The notes under the pieces: model-generated
What the model was told of the DNA's origin: nothing
The model's input: the letters and a program-made list of their open reading frames with translations, nothing else
Database searches by the model: none
Part shown: piece by piece, positions 51,741 through 63,789 of the stretch
How positions within the stretch are numbered: position 1 is the stretch's first letter
Layout: each line of letters opens with the position of its first letter
Translations under genes and position numbers: made by a program
Assembly: GCA_036250195.1 (NCBI GenBank)
Contig: JAVHZZ010000011.1
Span: 59,586,919-59,650,918 of the forward strand
Reading direction: 5' to 3'
Source: Mixophyes australis
Taxonomy: Eukaryota; Chordata; Amphibia; Anura; Limnodynastidae
DNA length: 64,000 nt

Positions 51741-53691
51741 GGTAGAAGCAGCATATTTTGATATATATTGGTCTCTTTTGACCACACCATATACATGCTT
51801 GGAATTTGGAACTATACTTCCACCTGGAGACTACAGGACACACACACTTCACGGTAAGCTTATACCTTATCTGTCTGTAACTTTTTATCTTCTTATATCT
51901 GTCTGTGTCGTGAGCATAGAGAACTTGCAGTTATTTATAAGGGATAATTCATAACTGCAGTGTAAATAGGGTGTATCAAATAAATCCATTGATAAGTTAG
52001 TGTAAAAGTTAAAGACAGAGAGTCTGATGTAATTGTGTTTGATGGCTTTTTACATCCCAGTGTGAGGAGATAAGCCTGCCACTTTTAGAAGCTTCCAGGA
52101 TGTCTCACTGGTAGCTTTAGACACTTGAATAGACTTTGTGGTGCCAATCACAGCTGGAGATCCTGGCAGGCAGCATGTGAAAGCCTATACAGGTAGACAG
52201 AAATATGACCTTCAAAGGAAAATTTTGGTCATAATTCATATTTTGGGAAATCTGGATGCCTCTCCGTACTGAGGGGCAAAAACCACACAAGGGTCTTAAA
52301 CCATAGATACCAACTACCCAGGGAACAGTCATAGTCACATGTATTTCAGGATGAGATTGGATATTGTTGAAATCTCATCATATTTGGTATTTAAATGTGC
52401 AGGAAATTATGATCGGTTTATTGAAGGGAAAGTTATGTCTCTGGGAGATATCTGAGGAAAACTAAGACCGGTCAAAACTTAGGAATAGTTTGAATAAACC
52501 TGAGGTGACACCCAGGGGACATTTCCGCCCCCACATTAGCATTCACACTGCCCTTGTGAATGCCGTCCCATTGAAGTTTGCTTAAAAACCTGTGTTCTGG
52601 AGGGACAAAGGGTCAGCTTCTTGGGGATCAATCTAATTGAAGGACTGTCCATCTTTTTGCCTGCCCCAGGCATACAAATTATTATTTGTAACTAATGCTC
52701 TGTACTTTCATCCCATTTGTTTTTATAACTGTTTGCAATTTTTTATTTGTATGTCAAATCTTTATCTAACTGTTTTTATTATCTGTAAGCATTGTACTTT
52801 TTGTATATTAAATCTAAAACGTAATAGTTCTGTCCTTATTGCTCTAAATGAATCCATTGCCTGTTTAGAAGAGGCAGATTGCTTGGCTGGATTAATTCTT
52901 TAGATACCAGAGTGAGACGAGTTAACTATTTAGCTACCGGTGCACAAAATGTGCGCAATGGGGTGATTAAGTCATAGGTTTGCCTTATTCGTAGCTGGTG
53001 GCAGTTACTGAGAGATGTGAATTCTGCATTGGTGTTGGGACGGGACCAGCGAAATCTGTAGCCTTAGAGAAAGAGGTGAGTGTGAGATTTGGGTCTGGAA
53101 TCCTGTGTTCCCTTACAATAAGCTTCCAAGTCACATGTGCGCAGAGTGCGGTTTGTGACCGATTAAGGGGTTCAGGAGCGGTTTCCTGACAGAATAGAGG
53201 TGATATATTGTATGACGATTGGAATATATGATAAGATATCTAATCAGGGAGTAGCTAGAGGGGCTTATCCCTGACAGTCTGTATAACTTTCCTTGCTTGC
53301 ATGTATTTCTATTAAGTTTCCTCTGAATCTTTATCTGTTTATTCACATAATATGTATTCTGCCTGCAACTTATAATATACTTTGCATGCACATATATGTA
53401 AAGTTTATATCTATTTTCTATTAGCTTTCTGAATCTTTAGGTAACCTTTTCACACATGCTTTACAAAGGCTAGCTTCTTCCCCCATACTATCTACATTAC
53501 AATGGACTCTAGCTTCCTTCCCCCTTATCTATTTCTCACCCTCTATGCTAGGTCTGACCACATGTTACACACACAGGCACTATGCAATCTTTCTGTATCA
53601 CTCTCTCATTTATCTCATATGTTTCTCTCTTTCTCATTTAATCTTTCTTTATCTACCACTTAAACACATTTCTCTTTACCCACTTTAACAT
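51741..53691. other. Unclassified sequence, possible LTR or PLE 5' end
   Basis: The first 100 bases may belong to the 5' end of PLE A. The segment 52060-53200 has mixed GC content and resembles LTR sequence in places (a TATTTAAATG near 52389, a GGTGAGTGTGAG near 53072), but I could not define ends or a duplication. I see no coding domain. Confidence 0.3.
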
Positions 53692-53850
53692 ACACAAGCA
53701 TGTGCTTGCTTACACATTTAAACATACATGAACATGCGTTTGCTACACATTTAAACACACAACAACATGTGCTTGCTACACATTTAAACATACACGAACA
53801 TGTGCTTGCTACACATTTAAACATACACGAACAACTGCTTGCTAAAACAC
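53692..53850. repeat. 33-bp tandem repeat, about 4.5 copies
   Basis: The unit is GTGCTTGCTACACATTTAAA plus CATACACGAACAT. Units follow each other from about 53699 to 53845 with small changes. The open frame here is a by-product of the period. Confidence 0.85.
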
Positions 53851-53975
53851 ATTCTCTTCATATATGCTCTCGTTTCCTCTTGTTACATCTAAACACACAC
53901 TACACAAAAGAGCAATACTGACCATACACTCATATACATTTCTGTCTTACAGCATATACACATATATATATATAT

Positions 53976-54432
53976 TGTGACAGAGTCACTGGAAGGAGCC
54001 TAGATACAGAGGTATGTGTCCCAGGCTTACAGCATTGTATACATAAGGCCCAGTCCGGGTCTTCTGTTCTATCAGTCTCTAACAGACTGATTAAGGGATG
54101 CACCTGTGAGGTGCTTGTGATAAGGCAGCTGGGATATGCAGCCAGTGTCTCAGACCTGGGAGAGGAGAGTGCCTCCCAAGACACTCTGTTGCAGGGAGCA
54201 ACAGTTACATGTGGTTTGGTGAATGTGTGGGACATAAGGTCCTACACATGAGAGAGAGCCTCTATAAATGTATTAGCTAGAAGCCAGATGGCTAGGATTT
54301 TATTTGTGTTTTGTTCCTATTTTCTAGCTGGTGAATAAACTGGCTTTGGCTGTTATTCAGAAACTTCTGGACTCGTGTGTCTTACTGCTGCTGTTCACCC
54401 AGGAGATAATACCTTTTCTCCTGATTATACTA
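53976..54432 (+). repeat. 5' LTR of the chimeric element
   Basis: It starts TGTGACAGAGTCACTGG and ends about CTGATTATACTA. A TATA-like TATAAATG occurs at about 54262, and AATAAA at about 54335 could be the polyadenylation signal. Confidence 0.88.
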
Positions 54433-55564
54433 CATATGGTGGAGAATGCGAGCAAAGATCTGCGCAGATCAAGAATAGCAGCAGTCTTGGAGATACTTAC
54501 AGAAGCCAGCTCTGTGTGTGTGTGCTTGGAAAGTTTAAAGGAACAGACACCATGGAAGTACATGCATGTCTTGTCATGTGGAAAAAAAAGCAGCTAAAAT
54601 ATTGGATTGTTTATGCACAGCAACGGTGGATCCAGAGAACCACGTGGATGTGAGTAATAAACTCTACTGTGAAATGCTGTATATACAGATTTGCTGCATA
54701 TATGATGAGTTGAGAAGAGTTAAAAGTTGTCTGTGAAAACTGCCCATTTGTGTTGAGAAAACAGAAGTGTATGCAAAGACCAGTGAGAGGCAAAGGAATC
54801 AAGTGTTTCATGGACTGTGTTTGTTAAATGCTCTATAGCAGAGTCAATACAAATTTGTTTATGAAGTCATTCTCCATGTGTACAGAGATGGATTAGTGCA
54901 ACTATTGCATTACAGTTGATGTGGTTTATCCCAATGTCTAAGGGGCTTCCACAAAAAAGCAGCAAGAAGTCTCAGAAAAATGAGCACATTATTGGCACAG
55001 AAAAAAAATGTTTTCTGCAATGTAAAGACTAAGTTGTGTTAATTGATGGAAAGCAGATGTGTTCATTAAGACTGAAGAGAAAAAACACCCCAAGTATTAG
55101 TGTGTCTGCAAAGCACAGGTTGGGTGTGGTTCTGTGCATAAACAAAGAGCAAGAGACTTTAAAGAGAAAAGTTTATTGAGAATCTTTGTCAGTGCAAAGT
55201 AGAGGTTTTCTGTGTTGAAACAACAGAAGTGTGCAAATGTGTTTTCAAAACCATTGAGCAGAAGTTAAAGGGAATAAAGGAAAAACTTTTACTCTGCAAA
55301 GGAAAAGTTTGTGATATATGCTGGGTGTTGTAGTTCCACAGCCCTTAAGTCAAGTGAGGTGCTCCTTCTGCAAAGAAAGTGCTTTGTTCGTGTAAAGTTA
55401 AATTGGCTACTCAAGCTACAGTGGGCAAGAAGAAGCAGAAGCCTAGTGTCTCAACCTAAAAAGACTGTGTGAAAATTTAAAGAGACAGGCACCCAATTTT
55501 ATGAAAGTACGCTATATGATACAGTCTTAGGAACCCTAACCCAGGACATCGCCAGCTTATTAGG
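54433..55564 (+). other. Long untranslated leader of the chimeric element
   Basis: About 1.1 kb lies between the LTR and the first long open frame. It is A-rich with many short AAAG/GAAG phrases, and has no significant open frame. It may hold packaging signals or further captured untranslated sequence. I recognise nothing specific. Confidence 0.4.
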
Positions 55565-56293
55565 ATGGCTACATTTTGCCCTTTTCCTGCAGCGGGAGCC
55601 AGCATGGAAGATATGTTCAAAGCGTTGGTACAAATTGCTGCAGCTCAGCAAGAAACTAATAAGATTCAGCAGGAAGCTAACAGGCTACAGAAGGTAGCCA
55701 ATGAAGGGACCAACAGACGTCTTCAAGTCCTTGAAGAGACCATTGCTCAACTAAGCCAAAAATTTGCAGAGTCAGAGCAGAATCACAAGAAGGCTAAGCT
55801 GGAGCAGGGCAAGTTACTGGTGGAGAAAAAGACCCTAAAGGAGGGTATGATGCTTCTCCAAACATCCTTCACTCCTTGCCAGGAGCATAGAAAAGATATG
55901 AAGGATATGCATTTAAGAATCATACAACTGGAGGAACAGTTGTCAGATGTGTCACCGAAAGGTGAAGAGGAGGCAAAAAGAGGAAGCTCTCTCCTCTCAG
56001 AAATTGCCAGTCTGAGGGAAAACCACATACCGCTGGCAATACACCTGCAAGCCTCTGCCGCATTGACCACAGAGTTGGAGAAAGCTAAAGGTGAGGTAGC
56101 CATGATCAGGAAACAACTGGAGCGTGAGACAAAAGACCTGACTAAGATACGGACAGAGCTGCAGAAAAAGGTTACTAAGCAAGCAGCCCTGCAAGCTCGG
56201 TGGGACAGGGAGATGGCACTAAAATCAGAGTTGCAGGACTTGAGAGAACAGATGTGTTCGGACTATGTGACGCGGAAGGAACATGAGGAGTAA
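55565..56293 (+). pseudogene. Gag-like N-terminus joined to a UACA/RAI14-like coiled coil
   Basis: This frame has 242 codons. Residues 1-65 (MEDMFKALVQIAAAQQETNK, then a Gln-rich helix) resemble the start of a Gypsy gag. From about residue 68 it becomes a long coiled coil with phrases typical of the vertebrate UACA/RAI14 ankyrin-repeat family: FTPCQEHRKDM (103-113), NHIPLAIHLQASAALTTELE (153-172) and SDYVTRKEHEE (232-242). These match the family's recurring [Y]VP...EHE pattern. A TAA ends the frame, but the sequence goes on as VSGLHKFKEQIKQE in phase, so the original frame was longer. The assignment is from memory and needs a search. No ankyrin repeats are present. Confidence 0.6.
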
Positions 56294-56387
56294 GTGTCAG
56301 GGCTGCATAAATTCAAAGAACAGATAAAACAAGAGCCTATAACGGCACATGACAATTATCAGAGTGACAAAGTGGAAGGTGAAATAA

Positions 56388-57107
<720 letters not shown>

Positions 57108-57211
57108 GAAGAACAGACAAAGAAGGAAGATAAAGTTGCCCTGCCTGCACCTGAGAAAAAGGCAGTCCATGAAAATACTGAATTAGAAAAAAAAAAGGTC
57201 CGGTTGATGCA

Positions 57212-58597
57212 GTGATTAATCAAGTGTTCACTCAGAAGGTTGAGCCAGAGCAGAATGCAGTTCTGGATATTGGGCAAAAGGCAACGGGAACAAAAAAGCA
57301 GCCCATGCAGGAATTTAACGTACAGAACCCGGCACAGGAAGAGAAGGGAAAGTTGAAAACTGTTATTACAATGGTAATTACAGCCCAGAATACAAATAAA
57401 GGTAAAGGTCAAAGTGTGAAAGAGGAAGCAGTAAAACTGAGGAATGAGAAGGAAATTCTGCAGGAGGAACTTGATGCCAAAGTCATAGATATACAACAGA
57501 AAATTAAGATCATATCCCAGGTTGAAAATGTTGGAAAGCCATATAAAACTCAATATGAAGAATTAAAGATTCAGCATGATAAGCTGGTTGCCAAAACTCT
57601 CTTAGCTCAGTCAGCACCATCAGAGGAGCGAGCTTCTGAAACAGAAGTACAAGAGTTAAGAAATTCCCTTGACCAAGCTGAAATAGAGATATCTGCACTT
57701 GCAGACCAACAAGAGTCAATAAGTGGAAAAGGAAAGAAAGACAAAGGTCAACGGGAGCAAACCACAAAAATTCTAGCAGAATTGTCCACAGTTCAAAAAG
57801 AACTACGGTACGCTACTAAATTTATTCAAGACAATGTCAGCAGAATACAAATTGTTAAGGATAACTGGGAGAGGTTTTCCTGTGGCTTTGAGACACCTTC
57901 CACTTCGGTTTCAGGAAAAGTAAAGCAGCTAAATAAACTAAGATTGTCCAAGGTTTTACCGGAGCCTCAAGTTACAAGCACTCAGGAAATTAATAATATG
58001 CTTCAAAAGGTACAGCAGACTGAGATTACTACTGACTTTCCACAACAACAGTTAAATGAGTTGCAAAGTCAGCCATGCCAGGAAGTTGAGTTCCTGTCCT
58101 TGTCTATGGCTCCATTGGAAGTGGTACAGACCAATTATGTAGCAACAAAAGAAGTGAAGAATACACCCCGCCAGCCTGTAGTTCAGAAATGGCGATCTCC
58201 AGTGGATTCTGGTAAGACTGTTCCAGGGGAAAAGGGTGCTGGGCGGTTGAATGAACTGAAATGTATAGAGACAGTAGGCTCAGAACCTGGAGATTGGCCA
58301 GTTATGCCAAGAAGGTTCCGGCCTCGTAAGAGATATGACAGAAAGGTGATTACCTGTTTCAGATGTGGTGGCTTAGGCCATATTGCTGCTTATTGTTCTC
58401 GTACCTTTGAATCTATGCAATATAATAATGCTTATGTACCTCGTAGAATGTCTTTATATGCCAAGCTAGCTTGTGACGCCGATAAACAGGCTGACAAATT
58501 GATGTGTGAAGTCACCATAGAAGGTAAAAAGATAAAGGCTCTGCTAGATTCTGGCAGTACAATTTCCCTTGTGAAAGTAGAGTTAGTGAGCCCTTAA
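57212..58597 (+). CDS. TPR-like coiled coil fused to CCHC knuckle and protease
   Basis: This frame has 461 codons. Residues about 71-168 resemble the nuclear-pore coiled-coil protein TPR: KLRNEKEILQEELDAKVIDI, then YKTQYEELKIQHDK and VQELRNSLDQAE. Residues 170-225 are further coiled coil of unknown source. The C-terminal part is retroviral in type: a CCHC zinc knuckle CFRCGGLGHIAAYC at 381-394 and an aspartic protease start ALLDSGSTISLVK with the catalytic Asp at 446. The frame stops at 58597 in the protease; the rest (VPGLKFDAILGRDFSH and on) continues in a shifted frame to about 58885. The host-derived and element-derived parts are therefore in one open frame. The presence of the knuckle and protease supports a true gag-pol origin. 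Confidence 0.7.
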   Translation: MINQVFTQKVEPEQNAVLDIGQKATGTKKQPMQEFNVQNPAQEEKGKLKTVITMVITAQNTNKGKGQSVKEEAVKLRNEKEILQEELDAKVIDIQQKIKIISQVENVGKPYKTQYEELKIQHDKLVAKTLLAQSAPSEERASETEVQELRNSLDQAEIEISALADQQESISGKGKKDKGQREQTTKILAELSTVQKELRYATKFIQDNVSRIQIVKDNWERFSCGFETPSTSVSGKVKQLNKLRLSKVLPEPQVTSTQEINNMLQKVQQTEITTDFPQQQLNELQSQPCQEVEFLSLSMAPLEVVQTNYVATKEVKNTPRQPVVQKWRSPVDSGKTVPGEKGAGRLNELKCIETVGSEPGDWPVMPRRFRPRKRYDRKVITCFRCGGLGHIAAYCSRTFESMQYNNAYVPRRMSLYAKLACDADKQADKLMCEVTIEGKKIKALLDSGSTISLVKVELVSP

Positions 58598-58890
58598 AAT
58601 GTAAAAAGGGAAATGTTAGGGTAACATGCATACACGGGGATACACGGCATTCTGTTACCACGGAAGTAAACATAAAAACACAGTATGGTTTTGGGGTAGT
58701 CACTGTCGGTCTAGTTCCTGGTTTGAAATTTGACGCAATATTGGGGAGAGACTTTTCCCACTTCTGGAAGCTATGGGACACCCACTTGGTTGCAAAAATA
58801 AATAGACCAGCCCCACATGATATGACTGATACAGTGGTAGCAGGAGTGTTCTCCAAGTCAAATGTGTTCCCTTTGTCCACCTGCTGAGTA
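58598..58890 (+). pseudogene. Remainder of the protease, frameshifted
   Basis: In a shifted frame the sequence reads VTCIHGDTRHSVTTEVNI, then VTVGLVPGLKFDAILGRDFS, the second half of a retroviral-type aspartic protease with the ILGRD block. It ends at TGA (58885-58887). Confidence 0.65.
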
Positions 58891-58904
58891 AGTCAGGAAA
58901 TGAC

Positions 58905-59474
58905 ATGGGCAGCAGTAGAGGACAGGATTTTGAACCTCCTATTGAAGGGGGAAATATGGTTGAACCTGTTGATTGTGTACCCGGGATTAATGTAAGGAAA
59001 AATGTTTTTGCCTTAAAGCAGTTAAAAGATCCCACCCTGGCAAGGGCCAGAAAAAGTGTGAGAATTATTAATACAAAGCCAGTAGAACCTGCTAATAGAT
59101 TGCCGTACCCCCACATGACGATAACCCAGGGGTTATTGTGTCAGTCATTTAAACGAGGAAAAGACATTTTGGAGCGGTTGGTAGTTCCTAAACTATATAG
59201 AAAAGCAGTGTTGGACTGGGCTCATGGTTCCACAACTGCCAAGCATCAGGGGGTAGGAAAAACCCTAGATAAAGTTTTACAGAAGTTTTTCTGGCCAGGG
59301 GTTAGAAAAGATGTCTTTGATTGGTGGTCATCCTGCCCTGAGTGTGAATGCCATGTTTCCAGACCTCAGTCTAAAAAGTCCGTTGGCAACTACCCCAGTT
59401 TCCCCACTAACCAGTGTTCCTTTGGGTTGGAAAAGTTCTGTAACCAATACCCTTGCACTCAGTTTGCAGCATAA
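58905..59474 (+). pseudogene. Integrase N-terminal zinc-binding region
   Basis: This frame has 189 codons. After a linker (LKQLKDPTLARARKS) comes ERLVVPKLYRKAVLDWAHGS, then KHQGVGKTLDKVLQKFFWPGVRKDVFDWWSSCPECE. This gives the H-H-C-C zinc-binding set and the FWPG block of Gypsy-type integrases. It ends within about 25 residues and is followed by unrelated sequence, the purine tract and the 3' LTR. The catalytic core is absent. Because protease leads to integrase with no RT between, either RT was deleted or the parent had the Gmr1-type order (integrase before RT) and everything after the zinc finger was lost. Confidence 0.8.
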
Positions 59475-59537
59475 AGCTAAAACGTTGATGGGAAAAATTA
59501 GAAAAGCATTTAGGGTTGAAACAAAGGGGGGAGGATA

Positions 59538-59994
59538 TGTGACAGAGTCACTGGAAGGAGCCTAGATACAGAGGTATGTGTCCCAGGCTTACAGCATTAT
59601 ATACATAAGGCCCAGTCCGGGTCTTCTGTTCTATCAGTCTCTAACAGACTGATTAAGGGATGCACCTGTGAGGTGCTTGTGATAAGGCAGCTGGGATATG
59701 CAGCCAGTGTCTCAGACCTGGGAGTGGAGAGTGCCTCCCAAGACACTCTGTTGCAGGGAGCAACAGTTACATGTGGTTTGGTGAATGTGTGGGACATAAG
59801 GTCCTACACATGAGAGAGAGCCTCCATAAATGTATTAGCTAGAAGCCAGATGACTAGGATTTTATTTGTATCTTGTTCCTATTTTCGAGCTGGTCAATAA
59901 ACTGGATGTGGCTGTTATTCAGAAACTCCTGTACTCGTGTGTCTTACTGCTGCTGTTCACCCAGGAGATAATACCTGTTCCCCTGATTATACTA
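59538..59994 (+). repeat. 3' LTR of the chimeric element
   Basis: It is 457 bp, the same length as the 5' LTR, with about 14 substitutions. It is preceded by the purine tract at 59521-59537. Confidence 0.88.
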
Positions 59995-60050
59995 ATATAT
60001 ATATGCAACAAAATAGGATATTATATACTTACTTCTGAAGCTTTAACATC

Positions 60051-60235
60051 ATGGGCCTGATTCATTATGGATCTTAACTTAAGAAACTTCTTATTTCAGT
60101 CTCCTGGACAAAACCATGTTACAATGCAAGGGGTGCAAATTGGTATTCTGTTTTGCACATAAGTTAAATACTGACTGTTTTTTCATGTAGCACACAAATA
60201 TTTGATAGCTTATTTGTACACTGAAATATAAAGTT
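60051..60235 (+). mobile_element. MITE fragment starting GGGCCTGATTCATTATGG
   Basis: It belongs to the family of 29925-30034 in the opposite orientation (AGAAACTTCTTATTTCAGTC, CTGGACAAAACCATGTTACAATGC). Its right end is not clear. Confidence 0.65.
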
Positions 60236-60504
60236 GATATTTGTATTAATGTCACTTTCTTGATTAGAAAAATTCTCATCTGCCAAAAGGTTTCTTCTAT
60301 CCCTATGAGAGAACATGGTGCTAGCCCAAAACAATTCTATGCAGTGCAAAACAGAATCTAATACAAATTGGGTGTAGAATCTACTGGGCGCTCCACTCAG
60401 ATATGCAGCTTAGTATGTAACTATGAAAAACAATAAGTGCAACATAGTGTAATTGGTTAACATCGCAAAAAAGATATTCCACCACCATTAGTTCATATAT
60501 AAAC

Positions 60505-61699
60505 ATGGGCACCAGGTTTGCCCCAAGTTACGCTAACATTTTTATGACCCAATGGGAAAATTCCTGGCTTCGTTATATAGACAATGTGTTTTTTATTTGG
60601 AAAGGGACTGAAGATTTGGATTCATTTTATAGATATCTTAACAACAATAATATGAACATTGAATTAACCTTTGATATCAGCAGCATAAAAGTAAACTTTT
60701 TGGATATAACAGTTTACATCAGTGAGGGAAAAATATGACCATGACATATAAAAAACCCACTTACACCAATAGCTATATTCAAAGAGACAGTCATCATCAT
60801 GCTGCATGGTTTAAACAATATCCCCTTAGGACAAATGAAAAGAGTAAGGAGTAACTGTGCGGAAGATACAGTTTGCTGGACCCAGATAAAAGATATGATG
60901 GAAGCCTTTTTGCAAAAGGGCTATAGTAAAGAGAATGTGAGAAAATCAGAGGAGAAAGCATTAAGTTGTGATCGCAATACTCTCCTCTCTAGTAATAAAG
61001 ATAAGGAGAATGTGAAATCAAATAGATTTGAGTGGGCGTTCATTTCAGAGTATACAAAGGAACATGTGCATGTAGAAAATATATTTAAGAAATTGGAAGC
61101 TTTTGAAAAAAGATGAAGTAATAGGAAACATTATTCCAGATAAACCAGTTTTTATTTACAAAAAGGCACCGAACCTCAAAGACAAAATAGTGAGGAGTAG
61201 TCTACCAGAAGAAGTGAGGAAGTCTATTAGAACCGTGGGGTTCCACAGATGTGGCACCTGCATGGCGTGTAGAACTTGCATTTCAGATAAAATGAAAACT
61301 ACGGAATTGGATATAAATGGACATAAGTTTGCCATCAACCAGTTCATCACATGTAATACAAGAAATGTTGTGTATGTGATAAAATGTGGATGTGGGAAGG
61401 TATATGTAGGGAAAACCACCCGTCCCCTGAAGATTAGACTGAGGGAGCACATCTATAATATAAAGAAAGGTCTAGATACTCATTCTTTATCTCAACATTT
61501 TAAAAATGTGCATTCATGTAAACCCCAACAAATTAAAGAATTTTGGGGTATACAAATGATTGAAACATCATGGAGGAACAGAGACCTAGTAGGGAGTCTA
61601 GCAAAGGCAGAGATGCAATGGATATACACATTACAAGCACTACTCCCCAAAGGTCTTAACTTAGAATTTGAGATCAAATGTTTTTTGGAATACATCTGA
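60505..61699 (+). pseudogene. PLE B reverse transcriptase end and GIY-YIG endonuclease
   Basis: Frame 60505-60738 starts in the RT palm: MGTRFAPSYANIFM, then WLRYIDNVFFIWKG, FDISSIKVNFLDITVYISEG. A stop and a frameshift separate it from 60799-61116 (LRTNEKSKE-like region), and the last part, 61103-61699 (198 codons), is intact. It has a cysteine cluster RCGTCMACRTCISDK, then the GIY-YIG nuclease: RNVVYVIKCGCGKVYVGKTT, RPLKIRLREHIYNI (conserved Arg), and a C-terminal WIYTLQALLPKGLNLEFE block. The endonuclease cuts target DNA for insertion. The RT shows D-N where D-D is expected (YIDN), as does PLE A. Confidence 0.85.
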
Positions 61700-63259
61700 T
61701 AATGATTGATCATACCATTCCGCATGTTGATACATTCCGATGTTGAACGAAGCAGATAAGACTACTCCATGTTAATTGTTAATGACATGATGAGTGCCAA
61801 ATTTCATATGTGTTCATTTAACTTTAACTATCTTAGGATTATTGAAATTTCTTATAGTATATTGCTATGTTGTAACTATTTTTGGACCTATTAAAGAAAT
61901 TCTATCATTTTCAAATAAGCATTGTCCAAGCGATTGTGTTGTGTTTCCAAGGCACAAAGTAATTTATTTTAGCAGATGCAACGTTTAACAATTCAATACA
62001 TGATTATAATACATTACAGCCAATACCAAAAGATAAATACATACCGCTGCGTTCGCATGCGCTAGCTGCGCTTCCACGGGTACCAGTTGACAGTATTTCA
62101 CTCCAGAATACTGTGGTCAGAGAATGACTGAAGCCAGTAGGAGCACAACTATATTATGTATACTCAGTGTTACAGAGAGAACAATGCAGATGACGTGGCT
62201 TGCTTCTATAGGTCCAGACTTCAGGTGGGTCCATTGTAAACAGGTCATAGGCTAGTTCAAACAACCCCCTCTAAGGCTGAGGGTCAACATTCCAGATGAT
62301 TTACCGCCCAGAAACCAGTTTTAGCTAGTCTATGTACACATTACAGTCAGTATAACTTTAAGTATTTATTCCCTAACATCACTAACTAGAGTATGCAATG
62401 TGCGATCTCTTCGGCGAATGAACCGGACAACTGCTGATGAATAGGGGATTAAAATACCAGACATGACACATTTTCCTATAACCTGAACCTTAAATAACAC
62501 TGAAGTGTATATATAATCATAATATATAAACTAATAATAAACTAAATACTATCTGCTCATAAATCACTGTGGATCGGAATCGTTATAAAAATGAAATATA
62601 TAAATAACTAAATGTTGTAGTGCGAGTGTGTGCGTGCGTATTTTACCGCGTGATCGCGCTATGCCACTTGTAGCGTGGCATACTAAGTGCAATCACAAGA
62701 TAAAACAATATTAACCAATATACTTTCGTTCATCCAATTATACGACTTCGACAGACCTGCTTACGGGTACTGCACCTGTGGTATATTGTGGTCTCAGTGA
62801 TACCAACACACTTATTTGGCTCACTTTGTCAGGGCCAAATGAATGGAGGCTATAAGTTCTTTTATATATCGCAATGTTGAATGATATGTGATATGATTAC
62901 TCACCTGCACATACCATGTTACAATCAATTCTGATGTATATTGTATATTAAACTCAGAATGATACATTATCTTTATGTATGATTGATATTGTCATATTCC
63001 ACTTTTATCTTTTCGGTACGTTCATATCCCCACGATTGGGAAGGGTACATAGGAACATCAAGAAGGACAGAATGAATAGCGTTTTTTCGTTTGTAAGAAA
63101 CAATAAAGTTATTATGCCCCAAGCCACATTATGGAAACAAAGCAGAAAATTGGGGAAGGAGGGGAATCGCGAAGGAAGGACCAATGAGGATCATTGAAAA
63201 TCGGCGCAGTTTAGAATTGTGGACTATTTAAAGATGTGTTTTTTTTGTTATTACTCATA

Positions 63260-63300
63260 CCTTGATAAAGACCCTTGCTTTAAGGGTTGAAACGTGTTGG
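63260..63300 (+). other. Stem-loop motif with GAAACG core, PLE B 3' region
   Basis: CCTTGATAAAG, then ACCCTT / AAGGGT (6-bp stem with a small loop), then TGAAACGTGTTGG. It is one of four related motifs in the window. Confidence 0.55.
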
Positions 63301-63714
63301 TACAGTAACGGTAACCGGAAGATCATCCAAGGTGACATATGGTGTGGATTTGTTGTGTTTTATATTATACAAAGAACCTGCTATGTTTATATGAAAGATA
63401 TATCTTCGGTACGAGTTTTATCTTTGAGTACAGCTCCTTTAAGGGAGACTAAAACTTTTTTATTTTTTGTTGCAATAAATCTTTAAATTGTATCACACAA
63501 GGTTTTTTCCTTGTTTTTTTACTTTCCAATACATATGCTGAGAGGAATATTCATGTTATCTGACACCTGCGGGAGAAGACGTACTGCACAAGAATTATCG
63601 TTATAAGGCGCATGACAAACGGCTTTTCCATAAGCATATACCCTAAGGGGGTTTTTACCTGAAGAAGTGTCACAGTCGTGGATTCCTGTTAGGAGATTTA
63701 TGTCACTACCTTGT

Positions 63715-63737
63715 GTGTATGTATGTATGTATATGTA

Positions 63738-63789
<52 letters not shown>
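63715..63789. repeat. (GTAT)n and (TA)n microsatellite
   Basis: TGTATGTATGTATG grades into TATATGTGTATA and then about 38 bp of pure TA, ending in ACACACAC. The antisense Tyr-Ile open frames come from this run. Confidence 0.95.

Larger units (their letters stand above)
60500..63500 (+). mobile_element. Penelope-like element B, 5' truncated
   Basis: The element begins inside the RT at about 60505 and runs through the GIY-YIG endonuclease (end about 61699) into a 1.8-kb 3' region that contains the GAAACG stem-loop motif at 63260-63300. Truncation at the 5' end is common for target-primed retroelements. It is a different family from PLE A, although the domain order and motif position agree. The 3' limit is uncertain. 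The region 61703-63250 shows no further coding sequence. Confidence 0.75.
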
